Part shown: positions 36,385-45,415 of the stretch, piece by piece | Position numbering within the stretch: position 1 is the first letter of the stretch | How the letters are laid out: every line of letters begins with the position of its first letter | Source of the DNA: Algoriphagus sp. Y33 | GTDB taxonomy: Bacteria > Bacteroidota > Bacteroidia > Cytophagales > Cyclobacteriaceae | Reading direction: 5' to 3' | NCBI RefSeq assembly: GCF_014838715.1 | Contig: NZ_CP061947.1 | Span: forward strand, 6,252,001 to 6,316,000 | DNA: 64,000 bases | The notes under the pieces: model-generated | Database searches by the model: none | Seen by the model: only the letters and a program-made list of their open reading frames with translations | Told to the model about the DNA's origin: nothing | Translations under genes and position numbers: made by a program

Positions 36385-37158
36385 ATGATTTCAACAAGCT
36401 CAAAAATTGGGGATAATTCTCAGATAGGAAAAAACGTAACGATCGGAAACTATTCCACCATAGAAGATGATGTTGTAATTGGTGATAATACAATTATAGC
36501 CAATAATGTTTCAATACTAAACGGAGCAAGAATCGGGGAAAATTGCTTCATTCATTCTGGTGCGATTCTTTCGGGAATCCCACAAGATTTAAAGTATAAC
36601 AGTGAATATACAACTCTGGAAATTGGAAGTAATAATGTCATTCGGGAATATGTAACTATAAATAAGGGTACGAATTCCAAAAAGATTACAAAAATCGGAA
36701 ACTACAATCTGATTATGGCAAATACACATATCGGGCACGATTGTTCAATAGGTGATAATTGTATTATTGGTTTTAATGTTGGGATTGCTGGCGAAGTAAT
36801 AATAGAAGATTTTGTAAATATAAGTGGATTGACTGGCATTCATCAGTTTACCAGAATCGGAGAACATTCTATGGTTACTGGGTTGAGCAGAATTATCAAA
36901 GACATCCCCCCATATATAATGGCTGCAAAAGCACCTCTTACCTATTCAGGGATAAACGTTGTTGGTTTAAAGAGAAAAGGCTTCGAACAAACTAAACTTA
37001 ACGAGATTAGGGGAATTTATAAAATAATTTTTCAACAAAAACGAAATACATCTCTAGCGTTAGATTTCATAGAAAGTAATTTTAAGGAAACAATTGAAAG
37101 AGATAAAATCATTAATTTCATTAAATGCTCAGAAAGAGGTATCATTAAAGGGAATTAA
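36385..37158 (+). CDS. LpxA-like hexapeptide acyltransferase
   Basis: The protein is a left-handed beta-helix with hexapeptide repeats over about residues 5-180. LpxA-specific blocks are IPQDLKY, the VIREYVTINKGT strand, and ANTHIGHDCSIGDN with the catalytic His, followed by SGLTGIHQF and DIPPY. A typical LpxA adds the first acyl chain to UDP-GlcNAc in lipid A synthesis. There is no lpxD, fabZ or lpxB nearby, the gene is AT-rich, and it sits inside a pectin locus, so it is probably an extra copy with another substrate. The ATG at 36385 is preferred to 36358. Confidence 0.8.
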   Translation: MISTSSKIGDNSQIGKNVTIGNYSTIEDDVVIGDNTIIANNVSILNGARIGENCFIHSGAILSGIPQDLKYNSEYTTLEIGSNNVIREYVTINKGTNSKKITKIGNYNLIMANTHIGHDCSIGDNCIIGFNVGIAGEVIIEDFVNISGLTGIHQFTRIGEHSMVTGLSRIIKDIPPYIMAAKAPLTYSGINVVGLKRKGFEQTKLNEIRGIYKIIFQQKRNTSLALDFIESNFKETIERDKIINFIKCSERGIIKGN

Positions 37159-37365
37159 TGTACAATACCTGCTTACTAACCGTCGCTTCGTTTGGCGACT
37201 TAACATTGAAAGCAACAGTGTTCTCCTTGCTTTATAAGGCGGAAGACCGACAGCGACTGACCGAAGTTGCCTCAAGGTTAGAGTTAATTATCGCTTATAA
37301 TGCTTAATCTACACCTGACTTGTAGGAATGATGATATTAAAATATTGAGAAAAATAGATGAAACC

Positions 37366-39261
37366 ATGGGAAATAACTATTTGAAATCAGTATGGATTCT
37401 GGGTTTATTCTTGACTCTTTGTTTACCTTCTTTTTCTCAAAATGTAGATATCCAGCCTCTGGACTCAGAAGTGATGAAAGGAAAAATCGAGCATGATATA
37501 GTCGTGGCTCAAGATGGTTCAGGACATTTCAAAACCATTGGGGAAGCACTCGATGCGATTCGGGTTTACCTTCCCAAGCCGCACACGGTTTATATCAAAC
37601 CGGGAATTTATAAGGAGAAATTGACGATTCATGGGCCTGTGACCCATGTGACTTTTGAAGGAGAGAGCCCCGAGACTACCATCATCACTTACGATGATTA
37701 CGCTTTGAAGGACAACATGGGGACTTTTGAAACTTATACTTTGAAAGTTCTGGGAAGTTCTCTGACTTTTAAAAATCTAACCATTGAAAATTCCGCCGGA
37801 AATGTAGGGCAAGCTGTGGCTCTTCATGCTGAGGGAGATCGTTTGGTATTTGAGAATTGCCGCTTTTTGGGAAACCAGGATACCATGTTTGCATCCGGGG
37901 AAAATTCCCGTCAGCTTTATAAAAATTGTTACATTGAGGGAACCACTGATTTTATCTTTGGCTCAGCGACTGCACTTTTTGAAAACTGTGAGATTCTCTC
38001 TAAAGCCGATTCTTATATCACTGCGGCCTCTACACCTGAGTGGGTGGACTATGGATATGTGTTCAAAGACTGTAAACTCACGGCAGCAGCCGGAGTGACG
38101 AAAGTTTACCTAGGAAGACCCTGGAGAGATTTTGCACAAACGGTTTTCATCACTACTGAAATGGGGTCTCATATAGTTGCAGATGGCTGGAATAACTGGA
38201 GCAGGAAGAATGCGGAGCAGACTGTTTTCTATGCAGAATTGGGAAGTTCAGGACCGGGTGCAAATCCAGCCGGTAGAGTGGACTGGTCTTATCAATTAAG
38301 TGAGGAAGACAGTAAAAAGTATAGCAATGATCTGATTTTCTCCGGCAAAACAAAGGATGCTGATTATTACGGCAATCGCTGGTTTGGGTATGTTAAAGAC
38401 AGTTCCTTCAATCTGGAAGATGCTTGGAAAAAGGATGTGAAGAATTTCCCTCAGATCAAAGCTGTTGAAATTCAGTCCAGCGAGTCAGTAACTCAAAGTA
38501 AAGGCCATGTTTATAAAAAACTTGGAAGTAGAGAACTGAAATTGGATGTCTTTTCTCCAAAGAACGCGGAATCGCTGCGTCCGGCAATTGTGATGATTCA
38601 TGGTGGAGGATGGAAATCCGGAGATAAGGAACTTCAGATTCCGATGGCAATTGCCTTGGCAGAGCGGGGATTCGTGACGGCAGTGGTTGAGTATAGACTT
38701 TCGCCGGAGGCGCAATATCCTGCTGCAATCAATGATGTGAAAGAAGCAATTCGCTGGATGAAAGTGCATGCGGATGAATTCGGATTGGATTCATCCCGAA
38801 TGGTTATTTCGGGTAGTTCAGCAGGTGGGCAGATTGCAGCTTTGGTGGGAATGACAAATACGCCGGAATATGAAGGAGCGACGGAGTTAACCTCCTCTTC
38901 AGAAGTTCAGGCAATTATTGATATGGATGGAGTATTGGCATTTCATCATCCGGAATCTGCCGAAGGGCAAGTTGCGTCGGAATGGCTAGGCGGGACATAT
39001 GGGCAAAAGCTGGAGGTTTGGGATGCTGCATCTCCTTTATATCTGAAATCTCCGGATTTAAAACCCATGCTTTTCATCAATTCCCAATACCCAAGATTTC
39101 ATGCAGGTAGAGATGAGTTGATTGGTAAACTGGATGAAAGAGAAGTTTATTCAGAAATGCATACTTTTCCGGATGCACCGCATCCATTTTGGTTGTACGA
39201 ACCTTGGTATAACTTAACGGTAAATACAATGGCTGCATTTTTAGAAAAGGTGTTTGATTAG
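37366..39261 (+). CDS. Pectinesterase (CE8) fused to an alpha/beta-hydrolase esterase
   Basis: About 631 residues from the ATG at 37366, which gives a clean signal peptide (LGLFLTLCLPSFSQ). The first domain (about 40-330) is CE8, with GQAVALHAEGD, FLGNQDTMF, GTTDFIFGSA and YLGRPWRDF. The second (about 400-625) is an alpha/beta hydrolase: oxyanion HGGGW, nucleophile elbow ISGSSAGGQ and a late His in FPDAPHPFW. It probably removes both methyl and acetyl groups from pectin. Such one-polypeptide esterase pairs suit heavily decorated pectin. Confidence 0.92.
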   Translation: MGNNYLKSVWILGLFLTLCLPSFSQNVDIQPLDSEVMKGKIEHDIVVAQDGSGHFKTIGEALDAIRVYLPKPHTVYIKPGIYKEKLTIHGPVTHVTFEGESPETTIITYDDYALKDNMGTFETYTLKVLGSSLTFKNLTIENSAGNVGQAVALHAEGDRLVFENCRFLGNQDTMFASGENSRQLYKNCYIEGTTDFIFGSATALFENCEILSKADSYITAASTPEWVDYGYVFKDCKLTAAAGVTKVYLGRPWRDFAQTVFITTEMGSHIVADGWNNWSRKNAEQTVFYAELGSSGPGANPAGRVDWSYQLSEEDSKKYSNDLIFSGKTKDADYYGNRWFGYVKDSSFNLEDAWKKDVKNFPQIKAVEIQSSESVTQSKGHVYKKLGSRELKLDVFSPKNAESLRPAIVMIHGGGWKSGDKELQIPMAIALAERGFVTAVVEYRLSPEAQYPAAINDVKEAIRWMKVHADEFGLDSSRMVISGSSAGGQIAALVGMTNTPEYEGATELTSSSEVQAIIDMDGVLAFHHPESAEGQVASEWLGGTYGQKLEVWDAASPLYLKSPDLKPMLFINSQYPRFHAGRDELIGKLDEREVYSEMHTFPDAPHPFWLYEPWYNLTVNTMAAFLEKVFD

Positions 39262-39434
39262 TACGATAGTTTGTAGATATGTAAGAAAGGGTTAGTAATG
39301 ATAATGCATATGTATTGGGTTATTAAAATTGAGAATAGGTGTGGTTTTGCCGCACCTTATTCTTTTAAAATCCATAAAGTCGATAAGAGAATGTAATTTC
39401 AAAAATTATAAGTTGAACAAAAGATTAATCGAAA

Positions 39435-39818
39435 ATGAAATTTGAACATTTTGCACTAAATGTGAGTAATGCTTCTGCCGCCTCTCTTTGGTATGAGGAG
39501 AACTTAGGATTGAAGGTGGTCAAGAAAATGGCTGAGCCTCCATACATGACGTTTTTGGCTGATGACAGCGGCACAGTGATGATCGAGATTTATTCCAATC
39601 CTAAAGGTGAAACACTGGATTTTGAAAAACTACATCCTTTGGCAGTGCATTTGGCATTGGTCTCGGAGGATCCCAATGCAGATAGAGACCGCTTGGTCGA
39701 AGCGGGGGCCAAGTTGATTTCTGATGATATTTTGCCTGATGGATCCCATCTTGTGATGGTAAAGGATCCTTGGGGATTGGCATTGCAACTGTGCAAGCGT
39801 GCTACTCCCATGATATAG
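39435..39818 (+). CDS. VOC superfamily (glyoxalase/bleomycin-resistance-like) protein
   Basis: The 127-residue single-module VOC protein starts MKFEHFALNVSNASAASLWY and has VHLALVSEDPNADRDRLVEA and a final DPWGLALQL. Likely metal ligands are the N-terminal His and the Glu in MIEIYSN. VOC members near sugar-acid genes are often small isomerases or lyases, but no function can be given. It precedes the dehydrogenase pair by 74 bases and may be cotranscribed. Confidence 0.8.
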   Translation: MKFEHFALNVSNASAASLWYEENLGLKVVKKMAEPPYMTFLADDSGTVMIEIYSNPKGETLDFEKLHPLAVHLALVSEDPNADRDRLVEAGAKLISDDILPDGSHLVMVKDPWGLALQLCKRATPMI

Positions 39819-39892
39819 TTTGTGTCAAATGGGGCATAATTGCTGCATAGATTTTATCTTAGAGGATATCATGGTTTAAATTCGATTTTTCA

Positions 39893-40906
39893 ATGGTTGA
39901 TATTCAAATCCCTTTCGGGCAAGTCAGCACAACGCTAAAGGAAATATTACTTAAGTATGGATTGGCGGAGGAGCGGGCACAGCAGTGTGCACTACTTTTT
40001 GCCAAAGCCGATCTGGACGGGGTGCGCTCACATGGTGTGAACCGTTTCTTTCTTTTTCTTGACTTTATCAAAAAAGGATTGGTCTATCCTGACAAGGAGC
40101 CCGTCATCCTAAGTCAACTCGGAATGTTTGAGCGATGGGATGGTCAGCAGGGAGTGGGAAATCTCAATGCGGAGTTTGCCATGTCCCGGGCGATTCGTCT
40201 TTCCAAAGAATTTGGGATCAGCTGCGTCACTTTGCAGAATACCAATCACTGGATGCGGGGTGGGAATTTTGGTTGGCAAGCTGTGGAGGCCGGCTGTATC
40301 GGGATTTGCTTTACCAATACCATCCCAAATATGCCGGCTTGGGGAGGAAGCGAACCGAAAATTGGCAATAATCCACTTGTAATTGCTATTCCCAGAGAAA
40401 AAGGGCCTGTGGTGTTGGATATGGCGTTTTCCCAATTCGCTTATGGAAAGCTGAGCATAGCCAAAGCTAAAGGTGAGCAAATGGATTATGAAGCAGGGTT
40501 TGACGACGAGGGGAATTTGACCAAGGATCCCCAAACTGTTCTTGCTAATTTTCTGGGATTACCGATAGGCCTTTGGAAAGGATCCGGTCTCAGTATGGTC
40601 TTGGATCTTCTTGCAGCTATACTTTCCGGCGGAAATGCTTCCTTTGAAGTGGGCAAGTCTGGGGAAGAAAGTGCTGTCTCCCAGGTCTTTCTTTGCTTCG
40701 ATCCTATCAAACTCCAATTTCATGACTGGATAGAAACCAAGTCGGATGCTTTGATCGAAGACCTGAAAAATTCAGCAACTTTTGACGGGAAATCAATTCG
40801 GTACCCGGGAGAGCATACATTAGAGACCCGAAATAAAAATCTTGACAATGGAGTTCCTATTTCACAGCAACTCTGGGAGCAACTTCAAAACGAACTGAAA
40901 TCATGA
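39893..40906 (+). CDS. LDH2/MDH2 family oxidoreductase
   Basis: The 337-residue protein belongs to the LDH2/MDH2/YiaK/YbiC family of NAD(P)H-dependent 2-oxoacid reductases. Signatures are DGVRSHGVNRFF near the N-terminus, NTNHWMRGGNFGW with the conserved His, and PVVLDMAFSQFAYGKL. Relatives reduce 2,3-diketo-L-gulonate, ureidoglycolate or 2-oxoacids. Beside uronate catabolism, an aldonic or keto-acid substrate is likely. Its stop overlaps the next start (ATGA), so the two dehydrogenases are translationally coupled. Confidence 0.85.
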   Translation: MVDIQIPFGQVSTTLKEILLKYGLAEERAQQCALLFAKADLDGVRSHGVNRFFLFLDFIKKGLVYPDKEPVILSQLGMFERWDGQQGVGNLNAEFAMSRAIRLSKEFGISCVTLQNTNHWMRGGNFGWQAVEAGCIGICFTNTIPNMPAWGGSEPKIGNNPLVIAIPREKGPVVLDMAFSQFAYGKLSIAKAKGEQMDYEAGFDDEGNLTKDPQTVLANFLGLPIGLWKGSGLSMVLDLLAAILSGGNASFEVGKSGEESAVSQVFLCFDPIKLQFHDWIETKSDALIEDLKNSATFDGKSIRYPGEHTLETRNKNLDNGVPISQQLWEQLQNELKS

Positions 40907-41943
40907 GGCAATTAAAAATTGGAATAGTAGGAACAGGGGCAATTACCGGGAAGCATGCAGATGCAATCGCTGAAATCGAAAATGCTGAATTGGTGGCACT
41001 ATGCAGCAGTTCGTCCGAGAGAGCCAAGGTCACTCAGGAGAAATTTGGCATTGATACTTATTCTGATCTCTCTGCTTTTTTGACTCATCCCGAACTCGAT
41101 ATTGTATGCATTTGTACGGCAAGCGGGCATCATATGGATGCAGGATTACTGGCAGCAAAAGCAGGGAAGCACCTGTTGATAGAAAAGCCAATTGAAATAA
41201 ACCTTGGTAGGGCGGATCAGTTAATTGATGCTTGTGACAAGAATGGGGTCAAGCTTGGCGTTATTTTTCAGAACCGGTTTTCTGCGGATTATATAAAGCT
41301 CAAAACGGCGGTTCAAGCCGGTAAATTCGGTAAGCTTCTCATGGGCAATGCGCATGTGAATTGGTACAGGGCTCCGGAGTATTACAGCAGTAGTTCCTGG
41401 AAAGGTACGCTGAAAGGAGATGGAGGAGGAGCATTTATGAACCAAGGTATCCATACGATTGACCTGTTGCTGGATGTGATGGGAGATGTGAAGTCTGTTT
41501 TTGCTAAAGTCAAGACTGCGGTTCATCCGATAGAAGGGGAGGATTTGGGAGCTGCGCTTGTGACTTTTGAGAATAGGGCGCTGGGGAATATTACCGCTTC
41601 CACAGCTTTGTATCCGGGTTTGGCTGAGCGTTTGGAGATTTTTGGAAAGAATGGAAGTGCAGTTTTGGAAGCGGGCAAATTGATTCAATGGAGTATTCAG
41701 GGTGAAGAAAATGAGCCGATTTTAACTGATACAAATTCAGGTTCGGGAGCTGCCGATCCCATGGCTATCGGGCATGCACTTCACAAGGCCCAGTGGGAAC
41801 ATTATTTGAATGCTGTGGAGAAAAATGAGCCGGTATTGGTGGAAGGAAATATGGCCCGAAAATCAGTCGAGCTGATCCGGGCCATTTATAAGTCATCAGA
41901 ACTTGAGAAGGAAGTGGAACTCCCGTTTTTTGATCATTCTTAG
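40903..41943 (+). CDS. Gfo/Idh/MocA family oxidoreductase
   Basis: The 346-residue protein has an N-terminal Rossmann motif (GIVGTGAITGKHADAI), the family's EKP motif (LLIEKPIEI) and the MNQGIHTIDLLL helix, with His as a likely catalytic residue. Family members oxidise or reduce sugars and inositols with NAD(P). It is coupled to the LDH2-like gene by a four-base overlap. Together they may interconvert a sugar acid and its keto form. It converges on uxaA with 33 bases between stops. Confidence 0.87.
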   Translation: MRQLKIGIVGTGAITGKHADAIAEIENAELVALCSSSSERAKVTQEKFGIDTYSDLSAFLTHPELDIVCICTASGHHMDAGLLAAKAGKHLLIEKPIEINLGRADQLIDACDKNGVKLGVIFQNRFSADYIKLKTAVQAGKFGKLLMGNAHVNWYRAPEYYSSSSWKGTLKGDGGGAFMNQGIHTIDLLLDVMGDVKSVFAKVKTAVHPIEGEDLGAALVTFENRALGNITASTALYPGLAERLEIFGKNGSAVLEAGKLIQWSIQGEENEPILTDTNSGSGAADPMAIGHALHKAQWEHYLNAVEKNEPVLVEGNMARKSVELIRAIYKSSELEKEVELPFFDHS

Positions 41944-41976
41944 ATCCGGAATAAAATTGCTATTGCATATTTTAGG

Positions 41977-43623
41977 TTAAAGGGACACGCCTCTCTTCCA
42001 AGGGATAAAATCATCTTGGCCGAGTAGCATCGCTTTGGATTTTTCTTCTCCGCTGGCTACTCTGATTACTTTCTCCAGAATTTCTTCGCCCATCTGTTGG
42101 ATATTTTTCTCTCCGGAGATTACATAGCCTGTATTGATGTCGATGATGTCAGGCATCCGCTCGGTTAGTTTGTGATTGGAGGAGACTTTGATCACAGGAG
42201 TCACAGGATTTCCGGTAGGTGTGCCCAGACCGGTAGTGAAAAGAATCATATTGGCTCCGGCTCCCGCCATAGCGGTGGTACTTTCCACATCATTTCCGGG
42301 AGTGCAAAGCAAATTCAAACCCGGTATGCTTACGTATTCACCATAGTCTAGCACATCAGTTACCGGCGAAGTGCCACCTTTTTTGGCTGCACCGGAAGAC
42401 TTCATTGCGTCTGTGATCAGTCCGTCCTTGATATTCCCTGGACTTGGATTCATATCGAAGCCCGAACCTGCCGCCTCTGCAGCACCTGCATAGGCACGCA
42501 TCAAAGAGGAAAAACGCTCTGCCTTATCATCGGAAACGCAACGGTTGATCAGTTCTTGTTCCACCCCGCAAAGCTCCGGAAACTCTGAGAGAATAGCCGT
42601 TCCACCCAAGGCCACTACCAAATCAGCAGCATAGCCTACGGCAGGATTTGCAGAGATTCCGGAGAATCCATCAGATCCGCCGCATTCCAGTCCAACTACC
42701 AATTTGCTCAATGGAGCCGGTTGTCTGATTTGCGTATTGGCTTCTGCCATACCGATAAATGTTTCTTTGATGGCTCTCGTGAGCAACTGCTGCTCGGTTC
42801 CTTCTACTTGTTGTTCTAGGATGATCAGGGTCTTCTTAAAGTCAGGATTGATTTTGCGAAGCTTTTCTTCCATGTAAGAAGACTGGGCATTTTGGCAACC
42901 CAGACTTAAAATCGTTGCTCCGGCTACATTGGGATTGTTGATATAGCCGGCGATCAGCGCACAAAGAGCCTGAGAATCCGTTCTGGTGCCACCGCAGCCT
43001 ACCTGATGATTGAGGAATTTGATTCCATCTATATTTTCAAAAAGTCGTTCATCATTTTTTTCTACAAGGGTTTCTACAGAAACAGTGTCGAACGAATTGG
43101 TTTGGCCTGACTTATAAAGATTAGCCATTTCTCTTACCATTTTCTTAAATGGATTGGGCTTGCCGAAACCAAGCTCTTCGAGGAAAGCGTCTTTGATAAT
43201 ATCCACGTTTCTATTTTCGCAGAAAACCATCGGAATTACCAGCCAATAATTACCAGTTCCTACCTGGCCATCCGGTCGGTGAAAACCCATAAAAGTTTTG
43301 TCTTTGAATTTGTCAATATTGGGTGCGTCCCAATGGTAATCTCCGGATTTTTTTCCAAAATCTTCAGCTTCGTGGGTTACGTTCAGGGTGCTGAGCACCC
43401 CGCCTGAAGGGATAGTAGATAGGGCTTTGCCTACAATTCCACCATACATAAAGACCTGGTCGCCTTTGTTCAATTCATTGACTGCGAACTTGTGTTTAGC
43501 GGGAACATTGTCTTTAAGGGTGATTTTTAAGCCGTTATGCTCAACTATATCGCCTGCTACCAGATCCTGCAAAGCGACCAAAACATTGTCCTTAGTATGA
43601 ATTTGTAATGTTTTATGGTTCAT
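41977..43623 (-). CDS. uxaA: Altronate dehydratase
   Basis: The 548-residue protein has an N-terminal SAF domain (about 1-95) and the catalytic UxaA domain, with GYVISGEKNIQQMGEEILEK near the end and HQVGCGGTRTDSQALCALIA containing a conserved Cys. It dehydrates D-altronate to 2-keto-3-deoxygluconate, continuing from UxaB. The length is slightly above that of E. coli UxaA. The gene is divergent from the TRAP transporter, with a perfect operator palindrome 18 bases upstream of its start. Confidence 0.95.
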   Translation of the reverse strand: MNHKTLQIHTKDNVLVALQDLVAGDIVEHNGLKITLKDNVPAKHKFAVNELNKGDQVFMYGGIVGKALSTIPSGGVLSTLNVTHEAEDFGKKSGDYHWDAPNIDKFKDKTFMGFHRPDGQVGTGNYWLVIPMVFCENRNVDIIKDAFLEELGFGKPNPFKKMVREMANLYKSGQTNSFDTVSVETLVEKNDERLFENIDGIKFLNHQVGCGGTRTDSQALCALIAGYINNPNVAGATILSLGCQNAQSSYMEEKLRKINPDFKKTLIILEQQVEGTEQQLLTRAIKETFIGMAEANTQIRQPAPLSKLVVGLECGGSDGFSGISANPAVGYAADLVVALGGTAILSEFPELCGVEQELINRCVSDDKAERFSSLMRAYAGAAEAAGSGFDMNPSPGNIKDGLITDAMKSSGAAKKGGTSPVTDVLDYGEYVSIPGLNLLCTPGNDVESTTAMAGAGANMILFTTGLGTPTGNPVTPVIKVSSNHKLTERMPDIIDINTGYVISGEKNIQQMGEEILEKVIRVASGEEKSKAMLLGQDDFIPWKRGVSL

Positions 43624-43640
43624 TGGAATTATTCATTATA

Positions 43641-43660
43641 TTGCGCAATCGATTGCGCAA
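43641..43660. promoter_or_regulatory. Perfect LacI-type operator between uxaA and the TRAP genes
   Basis: TTGCGCAATCGATTGCGCAA is a perfect 20-base palindrome in the divergent uxaA / dctP interval. It is the best match of four related sites and defines the likely operator of the LacI regulator encoded at 21629-22663. Confidence 0.85.
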
Positions 43661-43916
43661 AGGAAGTAATTGTTATGCAATAACGAAAATGATTAGTAAA
43701 ATTAAAATTATTGTTGCGGCATGTCAAAATTGAAATGCATGTTTGATAATCCGGTGCTATCCCAGACTTGGGAAGTAATGGGGAAGCACATGGATTTCTG
43801 TTTCGGGCATTGAAATGCCATTTATCATACAGCCTAAATCGTTTCCGTAGATCGACCTGAAATATCAGCTTAGAAAAACCTATTATTGTGTAGTATGTTT
43901 TATGTTCAATAAACCC

Positions 43917-44903
43917 ATGGCAATCAAAAAACTTCCAATCCTATCTTTTTGTATAGTCCTGACGCTTTTATTTTCGTGTCAGGGAGTGGCAGAAAAGCGA
44001 ATTATTAAGCTGGGCCACGGCCTTGGCATCACCCACCCTGTGCATGAAGCCATGCTTTTTTTGGCCAAAAAAGTAGAGGAGAAATCCGGTGGTAAAATGG
44101 TGGTGAGAATATATCCCAATCAACAGCTGGGAAGTGAACGCGAGCTGGTAGAACTCCTGCAGATTGGAAGCTTGGGAATGACGAAGGTTTCCTCAGCTGC
44201 GCTCGAAGGATTTGCGCCCACGATGCAGGTCTTTGGAATGCCTTATCTTTTTCGTGATGATGAACACCAGCTGGCGGTTTTAAATGGAGAGATAGGCAAA
44301 AAACTCCTGCTTGATCCTGAAAAATATCTTCTACGCGGACTTTGCTATTATGATGCAGGCAAGCGGAGTTTTTATACCAAAAGCAAACCTGTAGAAGTAC
44401 CAGCTGACCTTACAGGACTCAAGATCAGGGTGATGGAAAGTAATACAGCTTCCAATATGGTAAAAAGCCTAGGAGGTTCACCAACCCCGGTTTCTTATGG
44501 AGAGCTTTATACTGCTTTACAGCAGGGGATTGTGGATGGGGCAGAGAACAATGCGCCAAGTCTTTATACTTCCAAGCATTACGAAGTCTGTAAGTTTTAT
44601 AGTATAGATGAGCACACCGCATTGCCTGATGTGATGATTGTCAGCACCAAGGTATGGGAAAGCCTTAATGAGCAGGAGCAGCAATGGCTGCAGGAGGCAG
44701 CGGATGAATCTGCTACTTACGAATACAAAATCTGGGCTGAAGCTACTGAGGAGTCCTTACATGAACTCGAAAAAGCAGGAGTTACTATCAGCTATCCGGA
44801 TAAGGAGGCATTTCGGGCAGCAGTAGAGCCGATGTACGTTGATCTCAAAGTCCAACAACCTGAAATCTATAAAATAGTGGAGGAAATCCGCGCCGTAAAA
44901 TAA
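43917..44903 (+). CDS. TRAP transporter substrate-binding protein (DctP family)
   Basis: The protein has a lipobox (LTLLFSC), so it is membrane-tethered rather than free in the periplasm. The DctP fold is shown by GHGLGITHPVHEAMLF, NQQLGSERELVELLQIGSLG, the ligand-binding Arg in GLKIRVMES, and YTALQQGIVDGAENNAP. In this locus a uronate such as galacturonate is the likely ligand. The ATG at 43917 is preferred to one five codons upstream at 43902 because it fits the signal peptide better. DctQ follows after 23 bases. Confidence 0.9.
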   Translation: MAIKKLPILSFCIVLTLLFSCQGVAEKRIIKLGHGLGITHPVHEAMLFLAKKVEEKSGGKMVVRIYPNQQLGSERELVELLQIGSLGMTKVSSAALEGFAPTMQVFGMPYLFRDDEHQLAVLNGEIGKKLLLDPEKYLLRGLCYYDAGKRSFYTKSKPVEVPADLTGLKIRVMESNTASNMVKSLGGSPTPVSYGELYTALQQGIVDGAENNAPSLYTSKHYEVCKFYSIDEHTALPDVMIVSTKVWESLNEQEQQWLQEAADESATYEYKIWAEATEESLHELEKAGVTISYPDKEAFRAAVEPMYVDLKVQQPEIYKIVEEIRAVK

Positions 44904-44926
44904 CTATTAACCCAACTATCAAACCT

Positions 44927-45415
44927 ATGTTTTCACCCCAAACCAAGCTAAATCTGGATAAATGGATAGCCCATTTTCTGGTCGTCTTGATGGCACTTAT
45001 GGTGCTCAATGTGACCTGGCAGGTGGTTTCCCGCTACATTTTTCAAAATCCCAGTTCATTTACAGACGAACTGTCCCGTTACATGTTGATCTGGGTGGGA
45101 ATGCTCGGAGCAGCATATGTAGCCGGTAAAAACGAACACTTGGCAATTGATATTCTCCTGACTAAACTGGAGGAAAAAGCACAGGATAAATTAATGATAT
45201 TGATTAATTGCTGCATTTTGATCTTTGCGCTTGTCGTAATGGTTATTGGCGGTTCAAACCTTGTTTACCTGACTTTTATTTTGGAGCAGAAGTCTGCTGT
45301 GCTGCAGGTTCCACTAGCTTATATATACGGGATCATCCCTTTTAGCGGGATATTGGTGATGTATTACCAACTAGTTTCGATTAAATTTTTGACCACTGTT
45401 AAAGCTGCTGTGTAA
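44927..45415 (+). CDS. TRAP transporter small membrane subunit (DctQ family)
   Basis: The 162-residue protein has four hydrophobic helices. The DctQ signature is VVSRYIFQNPSSFTDELSRY, then WVGMLGAAYVAGKNEH. It bridges the binding protein and the large permease of a sodium-coupled TRAP transporter in the cytoplasmic membrane. Its TAA stop overlaps the A of the dctM start. Confidence 0.93.
   Translation: MFSPQTKLNLDKWIAHFLVVLMALMVLNVTWQVVSRYIFQNPSSFTDELSRYMLIWVGMLGAAYVAGKNEHLAIDILLTKLEEKAQDKLMILINCCILIFALVVMVIGGSNLVYLTFILEQKSAVLQVPLAYIYGIIPFSGILVMYYQLVSIKFLTTVKAAV

Noticed and set aside
36385..37158. Housekeeping lpxA
   Set aside because: Base composition, lack of lpxD/fabZ/lpxB neighbours and position inside a pectin locus argue for an extra acyltransferase, although this cannot be settled without the rest of the genome.
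17990..37280. Shared GGCGGAAGACCGA segments near 18000 and 37235
   Set aside because: The match is short, with only loose similarity beyond it, so it was not called as a repeat family.
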